A stretch of DNA of 64,000 nt from Leifsonia poae (GTDB lineage: Bacteria; Actinomycetota; Actinomycetes; Actinomycetales; Microbacteriaceae). A program made the translations under genes and the position numbers. The stretch is from contig NZ_BSEN01000001.1 in assembly GCF_027921845.1 (NCBI RefSeq), positions 368,014-432,013 on the forward strand, read 5' to 3'. Below the pieces are notes generated by a model that saw nothing but the letters and a program-made list of their open reading frames with translations, had not been told where the DNA came from and ran no database searches. Below, piece after piece: positions 1 to 9,670 of the stretch. How positions within the stretch are numbered: the stretch's first letter is position 1; every line of letters starts with the position of its first letter.

Positions 1-1
1 C

Positions 2-613
2 GGGTTCGCCGTGCGTGCGGTCGGCAACGGTGCTCAAGCGATCTCCGCGGTCCTCGAAGAGGAACCCGACCTGATCATCCTCGACGTCATGCTGCCCGAC
101 ATGAACGGCTTCGGCGTCACCAAGCGCCTCCGCGGCGCCGGGTACACCGCGCCCATCCTGTTCCTCACGGCCAAAGACGACACCGAAGACAAGATCACCG
201 GTCTCACGGTCGGCGGCGACGACTACGTCACCAAGCCGTTCAGCCTCGACGAGATCGTCGCCCGCATCAAGGCCATCCTGCGCCGCACGATGCAGGCCGA
301 CGAAGACGCCGTCATCCGCGCCGGCGAGCTCACCATGGACCAGGACACCCACGAGGTGTTCGTCGGCGACACGGCCATCGAGCTGAGCCCGACCGAGTTC
401 AAGCTGCTGCGCTACCTGATGCTCAACCCCAACCGGGTGCTGAGCAAGGCGCAGATCCTCGACCACGTCTGGGAGTACGACTTCAACGGCGACGCCGGCA
501 TCGTGGAGTCCTACATCTCGTACCTGCGCCGCAAGGTCGATGCGCACTCGAGCGAGCCGCTCATCCAGACCAAGCGCGGTTTCGGCTACATGCTGAAGGC
601 CGCGAAAGTCTGA
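2..613 (+). CDS. OmpR/PhoB-family response regulator (5' end outside window)
   Basis: DNA-binding response regulator, cut at its N-terminus by the window edge. The reading frame is open from base 2, so the first in-frame Met/Val codon seen is probably not the true start. The receiver domain shows the phospho-acceptor region LIILDVMLPDMNG and the later LTAKDD and YVTKPF segments that hold the conserved Thr/Ser and Lys. The C-terminal winged helix runs through ELSPTEFKLLRYLM and ends with YISYLRRKVD and RGFGYML, typical of the OmpR class. It is followed 46 bases later by a sensor kinase on the same strand, its likely partner. The stimulus cannot be read from the sequence. Confidence 0.95.
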   Translation, partial: GFAVRAVGNGAQAISAVLEEEPDLIILDVMLPDMNGFGVTKRLRGAGYTAPILFLTAKDDTEDKITGLTVGGDDYVTKPFSLDEIVARIKAILRRTMQADEDAVIRAGELTMDQDTHEVFVGDTAIELSPTEFKLLRYLMLNPNRVLSKAQILDHVWEYDFNGDAGIVESYISYLRRKVDAHSSEPLIQTKRGFGYMLKAAKV

Positions 614-659
614 GCGCCCACACCATGGCCACAGCTTGCCTTCGTAAACTGGCGGCCTG

Positions 660-2378
660 ATGCACGCACGCCTTCTCGATCGCTGGAACGCGATCTCTCT
701 CCGCACCAAGATCACGGGCGTGACCGTGCTGATGCTGACGCTCGGGCTGCTCGTCACGGGCATCGGCACCATGGCGATGCTGAAGCCCGTGCTGCTCAAT
801 CAGCTGGATGCTCAGCTCGGGGCCGCCTCGCAGCCGAACAACCTCAACGCGTACCTCGGCAGCAGCACGTCCGACAGCGACAAGATCGCGTCGGACGGCA
901 GCTCGTCGAACTACTTCGCGGCCCTGTACGACGCCGACGGCAAGCTGGTGCGCTCGAACTGGTCGAACATCCCGGAGTCGCGCCGCCCGGCGATCCCCGA
1001 GAAGCTCTCCCTGGCGACGGGTAAGAGCTGGAGCCAGCAGGGCGCGGCGAACCTGCCGAGCAACGACGGGCACACGCTGTATCGCGCGCTGACCCAGACC
1101 GTGACGCTCGTGTCACCGGCCGGATCGCTGGGCACCGCGATCGTCGCGACCTCCACCGGCCAGATCGACACCGTGATGGCGAGCTTCCTCGCAATCTTCC
1201 TCGGGTTCGGCGTGATCGTCGTGATCGTCGGCGCCGGCCTCACCCGGATGCTCGTGACCACCACCTTCGCGCCGCTACGGGCCGTCGAGGAGACCGCCGC
1301 GTCCATCGCGGACGGCGACTTCAGCCAGCGCCTCGGCGGAGCCACGCCGAACACCGAGGTCGGCCGCCTCAACCGCTCGCTGAACACGATGCTGAACCGC
1401 ATCGACCGCGCCTTCAACGACCGCGCCAAGACGATCGAGCAGATGCGCCGGTTCGTCGGCGACGCCAGCCACGAGCTGCGCACGCCCCTCGTCTCCGTGC
1501 GCGGCTACGCCGAGCTGTACCGGATGGGCGCGCTCCAGACGCCGGAGGACGTCGCGCAGGCGATGGACCGCATCGAGAAGGAGGCCATCCGCATGGGTGT
1601 CCTCGTCGAAGACCTGCTCGAGCTCGCGCGCCTCGACGAGACCAAGCCGCTAGACCTGCATCCGGTCGATCTCGTGCCGATCGCGCGCGACGCCGCGATG
1701 GATGCGATGGCCGGGTCCCCGGGCCGCGTCGTCACCGTGCTCACCCCGGATGCGGTGCTCTCCCCGCGGGTCCCGCTCGACGAGCCCGGCCTCGACACCG
1801 TGCCGATGGCGGTCCCCGATGCGGGCAAGCCGACCAACGCCACCGGGCCCATCGCCTTCGCCGGCGCCACGCTCGCGCGCTTCCGCGGCCGGCGACCACG
1901 CCGGGCGAGCACGGGAGCGACCATGCAGGTCGACACGGCCGAGCAGGTGCTCCTTCCCCAGGCTCCCGCCGCGGAGCCGGCGATCGTGATGGCGGAGGAG
2001 AACAAGATCCGCCAGGTCGTCACGAACCTCATGGGCAACGCGCTGCGCTTCACCGCCAACGACAGCCCCATCGAGATCGTGGTGCAGGTGAACCACCAGA
2101 CCGACCGGGCGATCCTCGAGGTTCGCGACCACGGCGAGGGCATCCCGCCGCAGATCCGCGAGAAGATCTTCCAGCGCTTCTGGCGCGCCGACACGTCGCG
2201 CACGCGCGAGACGGGCGGCAGCGGCCTGGGGCTGGCGATCGTGTCGTCGATCATCGCCGCGCACAACGGCACCGTGGAGGTCGTGGAGACCGAGGGCGGC
2301 GGGGCGACCTTCCGCATCTCGCTGCCGCTCGCCGAGTCGCCCTCCTCGCCGCAGCCGCTGGCCGCGCCCGCCGCCTGA
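660..2378 (+). CDS. HAMP-domain sensor histidine kinase
   Basis: Membrane sensor kinase of 572 residues, likely partner of the response regulator just upstream. Two membrane segments lie near residues 18-40 and 174-196 and enclose an extracytoplasmic region of about 130 residues. A HAMP linker follows, then the dimerisation box DASHELRTPL with phospho-acceptor His271. The ATP-binding domain has an N box (NLMGNALRF), a G1 box (DHGEGIP), an F box (FQRFWRAD) and a G2 box (GGSGLGLAIV). Unusually, about 75 extra residues rich in Pro, Ala and Arg (roughly 365-440) separate the dimerisation and ATP-binding domains. It ends just before a repeat-rich convergent gap. Confidence 0.95.
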   Translation: MHARLLDRWNAISLRTKITGVTVLMLTLGLLVTGIGTMAMLKPVLLNQLDAQLGAASQPNNLNAYLGSSTSDSDKIASDGSSSNYFAALYDADGKLVRSNWSNIPESRRPAIPEKLSLATGKSWSQQGAANLPSNDGHTLYRALTQTVTLVSPAGSLGTAIVATSTGQIDTVMASFLAIFLGFGVIVVIVGAGLTRMLVTTTFAPLRAVEETAASIADGDFSQRLGGATPNTEVGRLNRSLNTMLNRIDRAFNDRAKTIEQMRRFVGDASHELRTPLVSVRGYAELYRMGALQTPEDVAQAMDRIEKEAIRMGVLVEDLLELARLDETKPLDLHPVDLVPIARDAAMDAMAGSPGRVVTVLTPDAVLSPRVPLDEPGLDTVPMAVPDAGKPTNATGPIAFAGATLARFRGRRPRRASTGATMQVDTAEQVLLPQAPAAEPAIVMAEENKIRQVVTNLMGNALRFTANDSPIEIVVQVNHQTDRAILEVRDHGEGIPPQIREKIFQRFWRADTSRTRETGGSGLGLAIVSSIIAAHNGTVEVVETEGGGATFRISLPLAESPSSPQPLAAPAA

Positions 2379-2429
2379 CGCGCGCGGCCGGGTGGCCGCC
2401 CTGCCGCCCCCTGCCACCGCCTGCCACCC

Positions 2430-2778
2430 GCACAATTCCGGAACATCGGCCCTCAATCGCCCCCACCTTCCGGATGAACGCAGAACCGACCGGCGTGTCA
2501 CCACCACCTTCCGGAGTTATGCACGAGGGCGTTCACAGCCCCGCAGAGGGTGGCGCCCGCACAACTCCGGAACAACGGCCCGCAATCGCCCCTGCTTCCG
2601 GATGGACGCGGAACCGACCGGCGTGTCACCTCCATCTTCCGGAGTTATGCACGAGGGCGTTCACAGCCCCGCAGAGGGTGGCGCCCGCACAACTCCGGAA
2701 CAACGGCCCGCAATCGCCCCTGCTTCCGGATGAACGCGGAACCGACCGGCGTGTCACCTCCATCTTCCGGAGTTATGC
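2430..2778. repeat. 128-bp tandem repeat in a 497-base gene-free gap (repeat family B)
   Basis: Two adjacent 128-base units (2513-2640 and 2641-2768) differ at one base. A diverged partial copy with a 1-base indel precedes them (about 2430-2512) and the first 10 bases of a further unit follow (2769-2778). Every unit carries GCACAACTCCGGAAC and, at the unit boundary, TTCCGGAGTTATGC, which form an imperfect inverted pair. The same motif recurs at 23.1-23.2 kb. The region has coding-looking frames only because it is GC-rich and a multiple-of-three break is rare. No conserved protein feature or good ribosome site is seen. It sits between the convergent sensor kinase and groEL genes. Confidence 0.9.
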
Positions 2779-2821
2779 AGACCGCAGGCTTCCCCGGCAC
2801 GCAGCCCACAGCCTCCGGGCA

Positions 2822-2858
2822 CAACGAAAGAGGGCGCCTCCCGAAGGAGACGCCCTCT
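2822..2858 (-). terminator. Rho-independent terminator of groEL
   Basis: Stem AGAGGGCG...CGCCCTCT with an inner CTCC/GGAG pairing and a CGAA loop (2829-2858). On the minus strand it is followed by a T-rich stretch (CTTTCGTTG). It lies just beyond the groEL stop codon. Confidence 0.8.
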
Positions 2859-2875
2859 CGCAGAGGTGCTGGGAC

Positions 2876-4540
<1,665 letters not shown>

Positions 4541-4567
4541 TTAGCACTCGATCAGATGGAGTGCTAA
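4541..4567. promoter_or_regulatory. CIRCE operator (HrcA site) of groEL
   Basis: A perfect CIRCE inverted repeat: TTAGCACTC, nine bases, GAGTGCTAA. It lies 46 bases upstream of the groEL start, between the promoter and the ribosome site. Known family role: binding site of the heat-shock repressor HrcA. Confidence 0.95.
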
Positions 4568-4573
4568 AAGCGA

Positions 4574-4601
4574 TTCTGGCACTCGGGGCTGTCGAGTGCA
4601 A
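4574..4601 (-). promoter_or_regulatory. groEL promoter overlapping a second, imperfect CIRCE
   Basis: Read on the minus strand, TTGCAC (4596-4601) and CAGAAT (4574-4579) are 16 bases apart and fit -35 and -10 boxes. The -35 box is part of a second inverted repeat, GCACTC-N9-GAGTGC, which keeps the CIRCE core but loses the outer bases. HrcA bound here would cover the promoter directly. Confidence 0.7.
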
Positions 4602-4670
4602 GACGAGACGCCGCCGTTCGCAACGAGCGGAGCAACGAGCGAGCAGCGAGCGGAGCACCGCGCACGAAGA

Positions 4671-4695
4671 AGCGCCGGTCACGTGGGCCGGCGCT
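4671..4695 (-). terminator. Hairpin downstream of the cold-shock gene
   Basis: AGCGCCGG and its complement CCGGCGCT form a stem (4671-4678 with 4688-4695) about 25 bases beyond the csp stop. On the minus strand it is followed by CTTCTTCG, only weakly T-rich, so termination is probable but not certain. Confidence 0.55.
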
Positions 4696-4720
4696 CCTCC
4701 TGTATTGGTCTAGCTGCGTG

Positions 4721-4924
4721 CTACGCCGGACGAACCGACTCGGCCTGCGGGCCTTTCTGCCCACTACCGACTTCGAACACGACCTGCTGGCCCTCTTCAA
4801 GGACCTTGTAGCCGCTCATGTCGATTGCGGAGTAGTGGACGAAGACGTCCTGTCCCCCATCGTCGACGGTGATGAATCCGTAGCCCTTCTCAGCGTTGAA
4901 CCACTTCACGGTTCCGTTCGCCAT
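4721..4924 (-). CDS. cspA: Cold-shock domain protein (CspA family)
   Basis: Single cold-shock domain of 67 residues, the whole family length. It begins [18 protein letters not shown] and contains both RNA-binding motifs, KGYGFI (RNP1) and VFVHYSAI (RNP2). Such proteins bind single-stranded RNA or DNA in the cytoplasm and act as RNA chaperones. The ribosome site GGGAGT is 7 bases before the ATG. The upstream leader is relatively AT-rich. The gene is monocistronic, with a hairpin after the stop. Confidence 0.97.
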   Translation of the reverse strand: MANGTVKWFNAEKGYGFITVDDGGQDVFVHYSAIDMSGYKVLEEGQQVVFEVGSGQKGPQAESVRPA

Positions 4925-5108
4925 GCATTACTCCCATTGCTGTGTTTCGAAGCGACGGCCCATCACCGCGCGTTGAATCCAGATACTAATGCTTTCGATC
5001 CAAGTAATCACCAGCATTTTCACGAATGAGGCACGAAATGACGCGAATTCGTTCGAAGTTAAACACGCCTGAAACATCTGGTCCGCGAGCGGCCGGATGC
5101 GACGGGGA
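4925..5108 (-). promoter_or_regulatory. Long AT-rich leader/promoter region of the cold-shock gene
   Basis: 184 bases without a gene between csp and the LytR_C gene. The base composition drops well below that of neighbouring coding DNA (runs such as ATACTAATGCTTTCGATCC and TTCGAAGTTAAACACG). The position fits the promoter and 5' leader of the csp gene, since csp genes commonly have long structured leaders. No individual promoter boxes can be fixed with confidence. Confidence 0.4.
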
Positions 5109-5663
5109 TCAGCCCTTGTAATCGCTGCCGACGACGACCGTGAGGTCGGCGCCCGTCTCCGCGTAGTCCTGCGTCTGGCCGATCTTCGCACCGGGCAGGC
5201 TCTTGGCAGCGCCGAGGGCGGCCGCCTGGTTCTTGGGGTCGGAGTAGTAGACCATCGTCTGCGTCAGGTCCGTCTCGCTGGCGTTGGCGCGAGCGCCGAC
5301 CTTCCAGCCGGCTTTGGCGAGGGCATCGCCGACGGAGTTGGCCAGCCCGGCGGTCGCCGTTCCGTTCAGCACGTTGACGGTGAGCTTGGGGTCGACGATG
5401 GGAGTGATGGTCGGCGTCGGTGTCGGCGTGCGCGTTGCCGTCGCCGACTTCGACGTCGAACCGATGGCGCCGTTGAAGGAGTTGCCGCTGTCAACAAGTG
5501 ACAGACCGAAGACGCCGAGGCCGACGAGCACGACGGTGGCGAGAGCCGCCCAGCCGACGCCGATCCAGCCACGGCCGCGCGCGCGGGGCGCCCGGTGGGC
5601 GCCGACGCGGTGCAGGTCTTCTGGGATCGTGTCGAAACGGTCCTTCGGGTACTTCTCAGCCAT
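5109..5663 (-). CDS. LytR_C-domain membrane-anchored protein
   Basis: 184-residue protein with one membrane segment (about residues 33-55) after a basic cytoplasmic N-terminus. A Thr/Pro-rich linker (TRTPTPTPTITP) follows, then a C-terminal LytR_C domain running from LTVNVLNGTATAGLA to the end. LytR_C domains lie outside the membrane and occur attached to, or free from, LytR-CpsA-Psr cell-wall enzymes. Here the catalytic LCP domain is absent. The ATG at 5663 was chosen because the frame upstream loses protein-like composition and would overlap the neighbouring gene. It lies 14 bases after the DUF3263 gene, so the two are probably co-transcribed. The exact function is unknown. Confidence 0.85.
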   Translation of the reverse strand: MAEKYPKDRFDTIPEDLHRVGAHRAPRARGRGWIGVGWAALATVVLVGLGVFGLSLVDSGNSFNGAIGSTSKSATATRTPTPTPTITPIVDPKLTVNVLNGTATAGLANSVGDALAKAGWKVGARANASETDLTQTMVYYSDPKNQAAALGAAKSLPGAKIGQTQDYAETGADLTVVVGSDYKG

Positions 5664-5677
5664 CGTGTCGGGGGTCC

Positions 5678-6010
5678 TCAGTCGTCGGACGCGAGCGTCC
5701 TGGTGCTCCGGGCGGCGATGCGAGCTTCGCGCACGCGGTGCAGCCTTTTGATGAGCATCGGGTCGTGTTGCAGGGCGGCCGGCGAGTCGATCAACGCCCC
5801 AAGCAGCTGATAGTACCGTGCCGCGGAAAGACCGAACTCCTCGCGGATCGCCTGTTCCTTGGCGCCGGCGTGACGCCACCACTGCCGCTCGAAAGCGAGG
5901 ATCGAGGCATCGCGTTCGCTCAGTCCCGTGTCCGGATGCGCGGAGCGAGCCTGGTCGTCTGCCGCGTTCGCCACCTCACGCCCTTCCGTCGCGTACCGAG
6001 CTACTGCCAT
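5678..6010 (-). CDS. DUF3263 domain protein
   Basis: Small cytoplasmic protein of about 110 residues with the DUF3263 core LSERDASILAFERQWW, AGAKEQAIREEFG and RYYQLLGALIDSP. The last two segments look like a helix-turn-helix, so DNA binding is plausible but unproven. An actinobacterial family of unknown function that often precedes a LytR_C gene, as here. The ATG at 6010 has a GGCGG ribosome-like site 6 bases upstream. An ATG at 6034 is also possible but has no proper spacing. Confidence 0.8.
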   Translation of the reverse strand: MAVARYATEGREVANAADDQARSAHPDTGLSERDASILAFERQWWRHAGAKEQAIREEFGLSAARYYQLLGALIDSPAALQHDPMLIKRLHRVREARIAARSTRTLASDD

Positions 6011-6172
6011 GTCGAGCCGCCATTCGCGGTTCATCCTATTTGCGCGATTCTGTGTGTTGCCCCAAGCCCGCGGCACGTCGCCTGGAAATCCCGTGGCAGG
6101 TCAGGCGGCGAATCAGGGAACAGGGACGACCCCGCCGCCGTTTAGTGTTGTGTCTGACGAAAGGACCCCGCC

Positions 6173-6574
6173 ATGAACTACGACGTCACCAAGAGCAACG
6201 ATGAGTGGCGCGAGGAGCTCAGCCCCGAGCAGTACGCGGTGCTCCGCGAGGCCGCGACGGAGCGTCCCTGGACCGGCGAGCTGCTCGACGAGAGCCGTGC
6301 CGGCCTCTACACCTGTGCCGCCTGCAACGCCGAGCTCTTCAAGTCCGGAACCAAGTTCGACTCCGGATGCGGCTGGCCGAGCTTCTACGAGTCGGTGCGG
6401 CCCGAGGCCGTACAGCTCATCGAGGACCGCAGCCTGGGCATGGTCCGCACCGAGGTCCGCTGCGCCGCCTGCGGCTCGCACCTCGGCCACGTCTTCGACG
6501 ACGGCTTCGGCACCCCGACGGGCGACCGCTACTGCATGAACTCGATCTCGCTCAACTTCAGCCCGGCCGAGTGA
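6173..6574 (+). CDS. msrB: Peptide-methionine (R)-S-oxide reductase MsrB
   Basis: Reduces methionine-R-sulfoxide in oxidised proteins, in the cytoplasm. The 133-residue protein is a complete single MsrB domain. The zinc ligands are two CxxC pairs (Cys48/Cys51 and Cys97/Cys100). The catalytic cysteine is Cys121 in RYCMNS, and Cys66 in SGCGWPSFY is a candidate resolving cysteine. The ribosome site GAAAGGA lies about 8 bases before the ATG. The stop codon overlaps the GTG of the nitroreductase gene (GTGA), so the two form an operon, which fits a joint role in redox defence. Confidence 0.97.
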   Translation: MNYDVTKSNDEWREELSPEQYAVLREAATERPWTGELLDESRAGLYTCAACNAELFKSGTKFDSGCGWPSFYESVRPEAVQLIEDRSLGMVRTEVRCAACGSHLGHVFDDGFGTPTGDRYCMNSISLNFSPAE

Positions 6575-7128
6575 CCGTGGTCTCCCTCGTCGACGCCGTC
6601 TCGTCGCGGCGCTCCTATTCGCGCGTCACCGAAGCCGCCCCGTCGCACGAGGAACTGCTCCCTCTGATCGCCGCCGCCGGACGCGTCGCCGATCACAGCT
6701 CGATGCACCCGTGGCGCATCATCGAGCTCCGCGGCGACGCCCGTAAGCGTCTCGGCGCGGCGTTCGTCAAGGATGCCCGCGCGAACGGTTCCGACGCGGA
6801 GAAGCTCGCCTCCAAGCCGCTCCGCTCGTCTCTGCTTCTCGCCGTGGTCGCGGTGCGCACGAAGAGCGAGAAAGTGCCCGGCTGGGAGCAGGACGCCGTC
6901 GCCTCGGGCGTCGCGCACATCCTGAGCCTGTTGCTGCACGACGCGGGCTGGGGCGTGATCTGGCGCACCGGTCACCACACCCGCTCGAAGGCGGTGCACG
7001 CGATGCACGGCCTGAAGAAGAACGAGCGGCTGCTGGGCTGGCTCTACGTCGGCGGCATCCCGGACGGCTCGAAGGAAGGCTTCCGCAAGTCGATCGACCC
7101 GGAGCGCTACCTCACGACCCTCTCCTAG
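6571..7128 (+). CDS. Nitroreductase-family protein
   Basis: 185-residue protein starting with a GTG that overlaps the msrB stop. It opens with VDAVSSRRSYSRV and HSSMHPWRIIELRG, the FMN-binding Arg/Ser pattern of the nitroreductase fold, and later has GVAHILSLLLHDAGWGVIWRTG. Such enzymes use FMN and NAD(P)H to reduce nitro, quinone or related compounds. The substrate cannot be told from the sequence. Co-transcription with msrB suggests a role in redox stress. It ends 26 bases from the convergent transporter gene. Confidence 0.85.
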   Translation: MTVVSLVDAVSSRRSYSRVTEAAPSHEELLPLIAAAGRVADHSSMHPWRIIELRGDARKRLGAAFVKDARANGSDAEKLASKPLRSSLLLAVVAVRTKSEKVPGWEQDAVASGVAHILSLLLHDAGWGVIWRTGHHTRSKAVHAMHGLKKNERLLGWLYVGGIPDGSKEGFRKSIDPERYLTTLS

Positions 7129-7154
7129 GGTCACTCTCCCGGGGACACGGCGCC

Positions 7155-8123
7155 CTACCCCTCGGTGGACGCCACCGGCCGCTTCCACCGGATGCTCGCG
7201 ACCGCGACCGCGACGAGGGCCAGCAGCGTCCCCGCGACCGTCGACCAGGCCACCGGATGCGCGTCCGCCGGCGCCACCACGTCGAGCAGCAGCGCCGCCA
7301 GCAGCTGGCCGGCCACCGTGGCGAGGCCGAGCACCAGCACCCCGGTCACGCGCACCAGGAGCGCCGAGCCCCCGATGAAGATGCAGCCGATCGCGCCGCC
7401 GAGGTAGAGCCAGGGTGCGGTCGGCAGGGAGGTCGGCCATCCCACGATCGCCGAGTGCACCGCCATGAGCACGAGCAGCACGGCGGTCCCGACGAGGAAG
7501 TTGAGGAACGTCGCGGTCAGCGCGCTGCCGGACGAGACGCGCACGCGCCCGTTGACCGCCTGCTGCCAGCCGAGCCCGAGCCCCGCGATCAGCGGCAGCA
7601 CGAGCATCCAGAGCGGGACCGAGCCGCTCAGCTGCGCCGAGACGGCCCAGGTGACGGCGATCAGGGCGAGGACGGCGCCGACCACCCTCGAAGCGGTGAG
7701 CAGGCGCTTGCCGCCGGGGCCGAGACCGATCCGGTCGAAGACGAGGCCGCTGACCGTCTGGCCGGCGACGATCGCCACCGTGAAGAGGGCCACGCCGAGC
7801 ACGGCGGCCGTCAGTCCCTGCGAGAGCACCAGGAACGCACCGGCCGCGCCGCCGCAGACGTACCACCAGCGCAGTTCGCCGTCGCGGAGGGCTGTGCGCA
7901 CGCGCCCCAGCCCGCGCCGGCCGGCCGGAGCGAACGCCAGCGCGATCACCAGGATGACCAGGCCGGAGCCGAAGGAGATCAGCGCGGCCGTGAAGCCGTC
8001 GCCGAGCTGCCGGCCGAGCTCGCCGTTGATGCGGGACTGCACCGCGACCAGGGCGCCGCACAGCACCAGGGCGACGATCGCGACCCAGACGGGAAGATGG
8101 GGCTTGGGCGGCGTGTTCACCAC
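7155..8123 (-). CDS. YdcZ (DUF606)-family membrane transporter
   Basis: 322-residue integral membrane protein with about ten hydrophobic segments. It is arranged as two similar halves, seen from the matching segments AVQSRINGELG and GWQQAVNGRVR near the start of each half. This duplicated layout is characteristic of the DMT_YdcZ family in the drug/metabolite transporter superfamily. The start is one of two adjacent GTG codons at 8123/8120, both with weak ribosome sites. It stands alone, and the substrate is unknown. Confidence 0.8.
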   Translation of the reverse strand: MVNTPPKPHLPVWVAIVALVLCGALVAVQSRINGELGRQLGDGFTAALISFGSGLVILVIALAFAPAGRRGLGRVRTALRDGELRWWYVCGGAAGAFLVLSQGLTAAVLGVALFTVAIVAGQTVSGLVFDRIGLGPGGKRLLTASRVVGAVLALIAVTWAVSAQLSGSVPLWMLVLPLIAGLGLGWQQAVNGRVRVSSGSALTATFLNFLVGTAVLLVLMAVHSAIVGWPTSLPTAPWLYLGGAIGCIFIGGSALLVRVTGVLVLGLATVAGQLLAALLLDVVAPADAHPVAWSTVAGTLLALVAVAVASIRWKRPVASTEG

Positions 8124-8142
8124 CCAAGCCTACGGGCCGCGG

Positions 8143-8274
8143 TCAGGGGGCCGGTGCCTCGCCGTCGGTCGGCTCCGGCTGGGGCAGCCAGTCGATGTTC
8201 TCCTCGGGTGCCACGAGCTTCTCGTCGCTCAGGTCGTGGTCGTCGTCGGTCTCGGAGGGCTTCTTGTCGGTCAT
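8143..8274 (-). CDS. Small acidic hypothetical protein (43 aa)
   Basis: Short reading frame MTDKKPSETDDDHDLSDEKL... rich in Asp, Glu and Pro, ending DGEAPAP. No membrane segment or known domain. The ATG lies 16 bases after the E2 gene stop, so it may be the last gene of the 2-oxoacid dehydrogenase operon. A longer version beginning inside the E2 gene is less likely because that part has no acidic composition. Confidence 0.55.
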   Translation of the reverse strand: MTDKKPSETDDDHDLSDEKLVAPEENIDWLPQPEPTDGEAPAP

Positions 8275-8290
8275 GCGCCTCAGGGTACGC

Positions 8291-9670
8291 TCACGCCGGC
8301 GGCGCGTCGGCGAGCAACGCGAGGGGCGACTCGACGGCGTCGGCGACCTCGCGCAGCATCCCGGCTGCGACGCCGCCGTCGGTGACGCGGTGGTCGAAGA
8401 CAAGGGACAGCTGGGCGATCCGGCGCGGCACGACAGCGCCGTCGACGACCCACGGACGCTCGATCATCCGGCCGATCCCGAGGATGGCGACCTCCGGGTG
8501 GTTGATGATCGCGGCGCTGCCGTCGACACCGAGGCTCCCGTAGTTGTTGATCGTGAACGTGGAGCCGGTGAGCTCGGCCGGGGCGAGCGATCCCTCCCGT
8601 GCCTGCCGGGTGAGGCGGTCGAAGGCGGCGTCGAGCTCGCGGATGGTCATCCGGTCTGCGCGGCGCACCACCGGAACGACCAGCCCGCGTGGCGAGTCGA
8701 CGGCGAACCCGAGGTTGACGCCCTCGAAGGTCTCGAGCCCGTCGCCGGATGCGGTCACCCGGCCGGCGAGTTCTGGGCGCCTGGCGAGCGCGGCCAGCGT
8801 GAAGCGGGCGACGAACGACAGCAGCGACGGCGTGCGGTCCCCCAGCCGGATGCGCTTGCGCGCGTCCCACAGCTCGGTCGCGTCCACGTCGACCCACACG
8901 GTCGCCTCGGGGATCTCGGAGCGGCTGCGCGTCATGTTCGCGGCCACCGTGCGGCGGAACAGGCTGAACGGGGTCGTCGCCGCGATGGCGAGGCCGGTGC
9001 GCGAGTCGGCCGGAGCGCCGTCCGCAGGCGCGGAAGTGGGTGCGGAGGCGGGCTCGGTGCCCGGCATCGCCGGCTCGGCCTGGGTCGCGAACGCCTGCTC
9101 GACGTCGCGGCGGGTGACGACGCCGCCGTCGCCGGTGGGACGGATCGTCGACAGGTCGACGCCGTGCGTCCGTGCCAGGGTGCGCACGACGGGTGAGATG
9201 ACGGGCACGATCCCGGTGACCGGCGCGGCCGCTGCGGCCGGCGCGGTCGCTGCGGCCGGCGCGGCCGGCGCGGCCGTGACCGTGGACGCGCGGCCCCGGC
9301 GGCGGCGCGCAGAATGCTGGATGTCCGACGTGCCGTAGCCGACGAGCACGTGACCGGAGCCCGAGCCGGCAGCGGCGGGCGCAGCCGCATCCGGTTCGCT
9401 GCTCTGGGCGGGAGCCGCCGCATCGTCGGCCGGCTCGCGCACCTCGATGAACGGCGCGCCGACATCCAGCGTGTCGCCCTCCTCGCCGTGCAGCTTCTCG
9501 ATCACGCCGGCGTACGGCGACGGCACCTCCACGATCGACTTCGCGGTCTCGACCTCGGCGATCGGCTGGTCGATGCGCACGGTGTCGCCGATCGCGACGA
9601 GCCAGTGCACGAGCTCGGCCTCGGTGAGGCCCTCGCCGAGGTCGGGCAGCGCGAAGACGCGGGCGGTCAT
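8291..9670 (-). CDS. bkdC: Dihydrolipoamide acyltransferase, E2 of branched-chain 2-oxoacid dehydrogenase
   Basis: E2 core of a 2-oxoacid dehydrogenase complex: it takes the acyl group from E1 on lipoyl-lysine and passes it to CoA. The 459 residues hold one N-terminal lipoyl domain with the modified Lys44 in ETAKS. Then come an Ala/Pro-rich flexible linker, a peripheral subunit-binding domain (ISPVVRTLARTHGVDLSTIRPTG in part) and the catalytic domain ending in the HRVTDGG active-site motif. The ATG overlaps the E1 beta stop (ATGA). The E3 gene (lipoamide dehydrogenase) is not nearby and must be supplied from elsewhere. Confidence 0.93.
   Translation of the reverse strand: MTARVFALPDLGEGLTEAELVHWLVAIGDTVRIDQPIAEVETAKSIVEVPSPYAGVIEKLHGEEGDTLDVGAPFIEVREPADDAAAPAQSSEPDAAAPAAAGSGSGHVLVGYGTSDIQHSARRRRGRASTVTAAPAAPAAATAPAAAAAPVTGIVPVISPVVRTLARTHGVDLSTIRPTGDGGVVTRRDVEQAFATQAEPAMPGTEPASAPTSAPADGAPADSRTGLAIAATTPFSLFRRTVAANMTRSRSEIPEATVWVDVDATELWDARKRIRLGDRTPSLLSFVARFTLAALARRPELAGRVTASGDGLETFEGVNLGFAVDSPRGLVVPVVRRADRMTIRELDAAFDRLTRQAREGSLAPAELTGSTFTINNYGSLGVDGSAAIINHPEVAILGIGRMIERPWVVDGAVVPRRIAQLSLVFDHRVTDGGVAAGMLREVADAVESPLALLADAPPA

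Noticed and set aside
2430-2778. Possible CRISPR array at the tandem repeat
   Set aside because: Only two full units of 128 identical bases with no unique spacers between them, and no cas gene nearby. It is a tandem duplication.
5109-5882. Longer form of the LytR_C protein starting at 5882
   Set aside because: It would overlap the DUF3263 gene by about 200 bases and the extra N-terminus is Arg-rich shadow sequence.
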